Source of the DNA: Desulfofustis sp.
GTDB lineage: Bacteria > Desulfobacterota > Desulfobulbia > Desulfobulbales > Desulfocapsaceae
Direction of reading: 5' to 3'
Assembly (NCBI GenBank): GCA_030604345.1
Contig: JAUVWB010000077.1
Location: 1 to 7,067, forward strand
Length of the DNA stretch: 7,067 nt
The notes beneath the pieces were generated by a model. The model did not search any database. It saw nothing but the letters and a program-made list of their open reading frames with translations, and had not been told where the DNA came from. Shown in pieces: positions 5,874-7,067 of the stretch (positions are counted from its first letter, which is position 1; every line of letters starts with the position of its first letter). Made by a program: the position numbers and the translations under genes.

Positions 5874-7067
5874 TCAGTAGCGGATTCTACGGAAATACGT
5901 CCGCTTGGAGGCTTTGATGGCTTCTTCCAGGGTAACGATCCCCTTGCTTTCCAGGATCGGGATCAGCCTGAGAAAGATCTCCGCCGTGGCGATAGCGTCT
6001 CCCATGGCGGTATGACGCCCGACAATGGTGACGCCGTAGCGCCTGGCGACGCTTTGCAGATCGTGTTGGGTGTGAATCGGATGCAAAGCGGCGGAGAGCA
6101 ACAGTGTGTCCAGCGCCAGGTTGGAGAAACAGAGGTTGTAGTGTTGTTCCTTGCGCCGCAGCATTTTCAGGTCGAAACTGATATCGTGGCCGATCAGCAC
6201 CGTATCCGAGAGGTAGCGGTGGAAAGCTGGCAGTACCTGCTCGATGGGCGGTTGAGTGGCCACCATGGTCTGGTCGATGCCATGTATTTTATAGGATTCG
6301 AAGGGGATGTCGCGGGACGGGTTGACCAATTGGTCAAAGCGGTCTTGATAGATGATCCGGTTCTTGACGATCCGTACCGCTCCGATGGACACAATTTCGT
6401 CACTACCCGGGTCGAGCCCGGTGGTTTCGGTATCGATCACGGAGAAGGTCAACGAACTCAGGGCGGCATTGAGCAGATCTTGGTTTTCATCCTCGATTTC
6501 GAAGAGGTTGAAATCGTAATATTCGGGTCGGGAACCGGTAACGACCGGTGATCGGTATTCGGCCGCAGGAATGATAGCCGGTGCCGCCCGGGCGCCAATC
6601 TTTACCTGCCGGCAGGTCGAGTCCGGACCCGGCAGTGTCTGTAAAACAGCTTTGTTTTGTTTGAGCACGTAACCGAGGCGTGGCAGATTGTTGCTTTTTG
6701 CCTCGAGAATCTGCCCAACCCGCTCGCTGCCGATCGGGCGCTTTTGCCAGGACAGGAGAAAAACGATGTCGGTTGCCGATGATTCCACCTGCAGGTCGAA
6801 TTCATCAGTGTCAGCCATGGCGGAGAGGTGTTCCAGGAGTAAGGCAAAGGCGGCGACGAACGAATAGGTGTCGCCGAGCATTCGCGCCTGTCGATCAAAC
6901 GGCAGGACATTGAGCCGGATATTATGTTCCCGGCCGACGGTTTGCTGGATCAGAAACAGCAGCCGTTCGATCTCGATACGACTGAGCGGCATGGTTTCAA
7001 AGGCGGCCTCCAGGATGGCGGCGGCAGCTTTCTCGAACTCGGTGCTGATGATGGCAAGCCGGCTGCG
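5874..7067 (-). CDS. DEDDh 3'-5' exonuclease fused to a degenerate kinase-like domain, N-terminus outside window
   Basis: The frame stays open to the window edge, 25 codons beyond the ATG at 6992, so the true start is probably outside. Numbering from that ATG, an exonuclease domain of the DnaQ/PolC epsilon type occupies about 180-345. Exo I is FSVIDTETTGLDP (D187, E189), Exo II is GHDISFDLKML (D274) and Exo III is GRHTAMGDAIATAEIF (H327, D332), so all DEDDh catalytic residues are present. Residues 1-130 and the upstream codons look like a worn histidine-kinase ATPase region (LGDTYSFVAAFALLLEHLS) without recognisable N, G1 or G2 boxes. The linker RPEYYDFNLF (155-164) and the end KRTYFRRIRY are typical of a family I recall as 'exonuclease domain-containing protein', in which PAS or kinase-like parts precede the nuclease. 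It is the first gene seen of the run into cNMP-CBS and DUF294, a neighbourhood often found with acetate transporter genes. A housekeeping DNA polymerase III epsilon subunit is unlikely. The stop is TGA. Confidence 0.87.
   Translation of the reverse strand, partial: RSRLAIISTEFEKAAAAILEAAFETMPLSRIEIERLLFLIQQTVGREHNIRLNVLPFDRQARMLGDTYSFVAAFALLLEHLSAMADTDEFDLQVESSATDIVFLLSWQKRPIGSERVGQILEAKSNNLPRLGYVLKQNKAVLQTLPGPDSTCRQVKIGARAAPAIIPAAEYRSPVVTGSRPEYYDFNLFEIEDENQDLLNAALSSLTFSVIDTETTGLDPGSDEIVSIGAVRIVKNRIIYQDRFDQLVNPSRDIPFESYKIHGIDQTMVATQPPIEQVLPAFHRYLSDTVLIGHDISFDLKMLRRKEQHYNLCFSNLALDTLLLSAALHPIHTQHDLQSVARRYGVTIVGRHTAMGDAIATAEIFLRLIPILESKGIVTLEEAIKASKRTYFRRIRY

Noticed and set aside
6012..6551. 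A 179-codon + strand frame opposite the exonuclease
   Set aside because: Antisense to the catalytic domain with all motifs intact, and no start signal or family resemblance.

Overview
The window looks like chromosomal DNA from a Gram-negative anaerobe. The best guess is a sulfur-metabolising member of the Desulfobacterota (Thermodesulfobacteriota), Desulfobulbales type. That guess rests on the moderately high GC, the style of the acetyl-CoA synthetase, the sodium:solute symporter followed by a tiny membrane protein, and the exonuclease / cNMP-CBS / DUF294 gene set beside acetate genes. It was made by recognition, not by a database search. There are no RNA genes, insertion sequences, CRISPR arrays or phage genes.

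Layout: bases 1-746 are on the + strand. They hold the 3' end of a sodium:solute symporter (cut by the window edge), then a 28-residue single-span membrane protein with a strong ribosome binding site, closed by a long GC-rich hairpin terminator at 770-817. Everything else is on the - strand and converges on that terminator. Read in the direction of transcription it is: a DEDDh 3'-5' exonuclease fused to a degenerate kinase-like region (5874-7067, N-terminus outside the window); a cNMP-binding/CBS-pair protein (4961-5836); a DUF294 GlnD-like nucleotidyltransferase (3953-4948); a gene-free stretch of about 500 bases (3450-3952); acetyl-CoA synthetase acs (1419-3449); and a small four-span membrane protein resembling DUF2809 (892-1326).

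The genes fit an acetate uptake and activation locus. The symporter would bring in acetate or another small carboxylate, Acs would convert acetate to acetyl-CoA, and the exonuclease / cNMP-CBS / nucleotidyltransferase genes are the conserved, functionally obscure set often found with ActP-type acetate transporters. A sensing or covalent-modification role for that set is an inference.

The most unusual feature is at 4961-4963. The cNMP-CBS gene and the nucleotidyltransferase gene are in the same reading frame and separated only by one TAG codon. Relatives commonly carry all these domains on one polypeptide of about 620-640 residues, and reading through the TAG gives 627 residues. The downstream half has no convincing start site of its own. 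This is either a nonsense mutation or sequence error, a genuine gene split, or amber readthrough.
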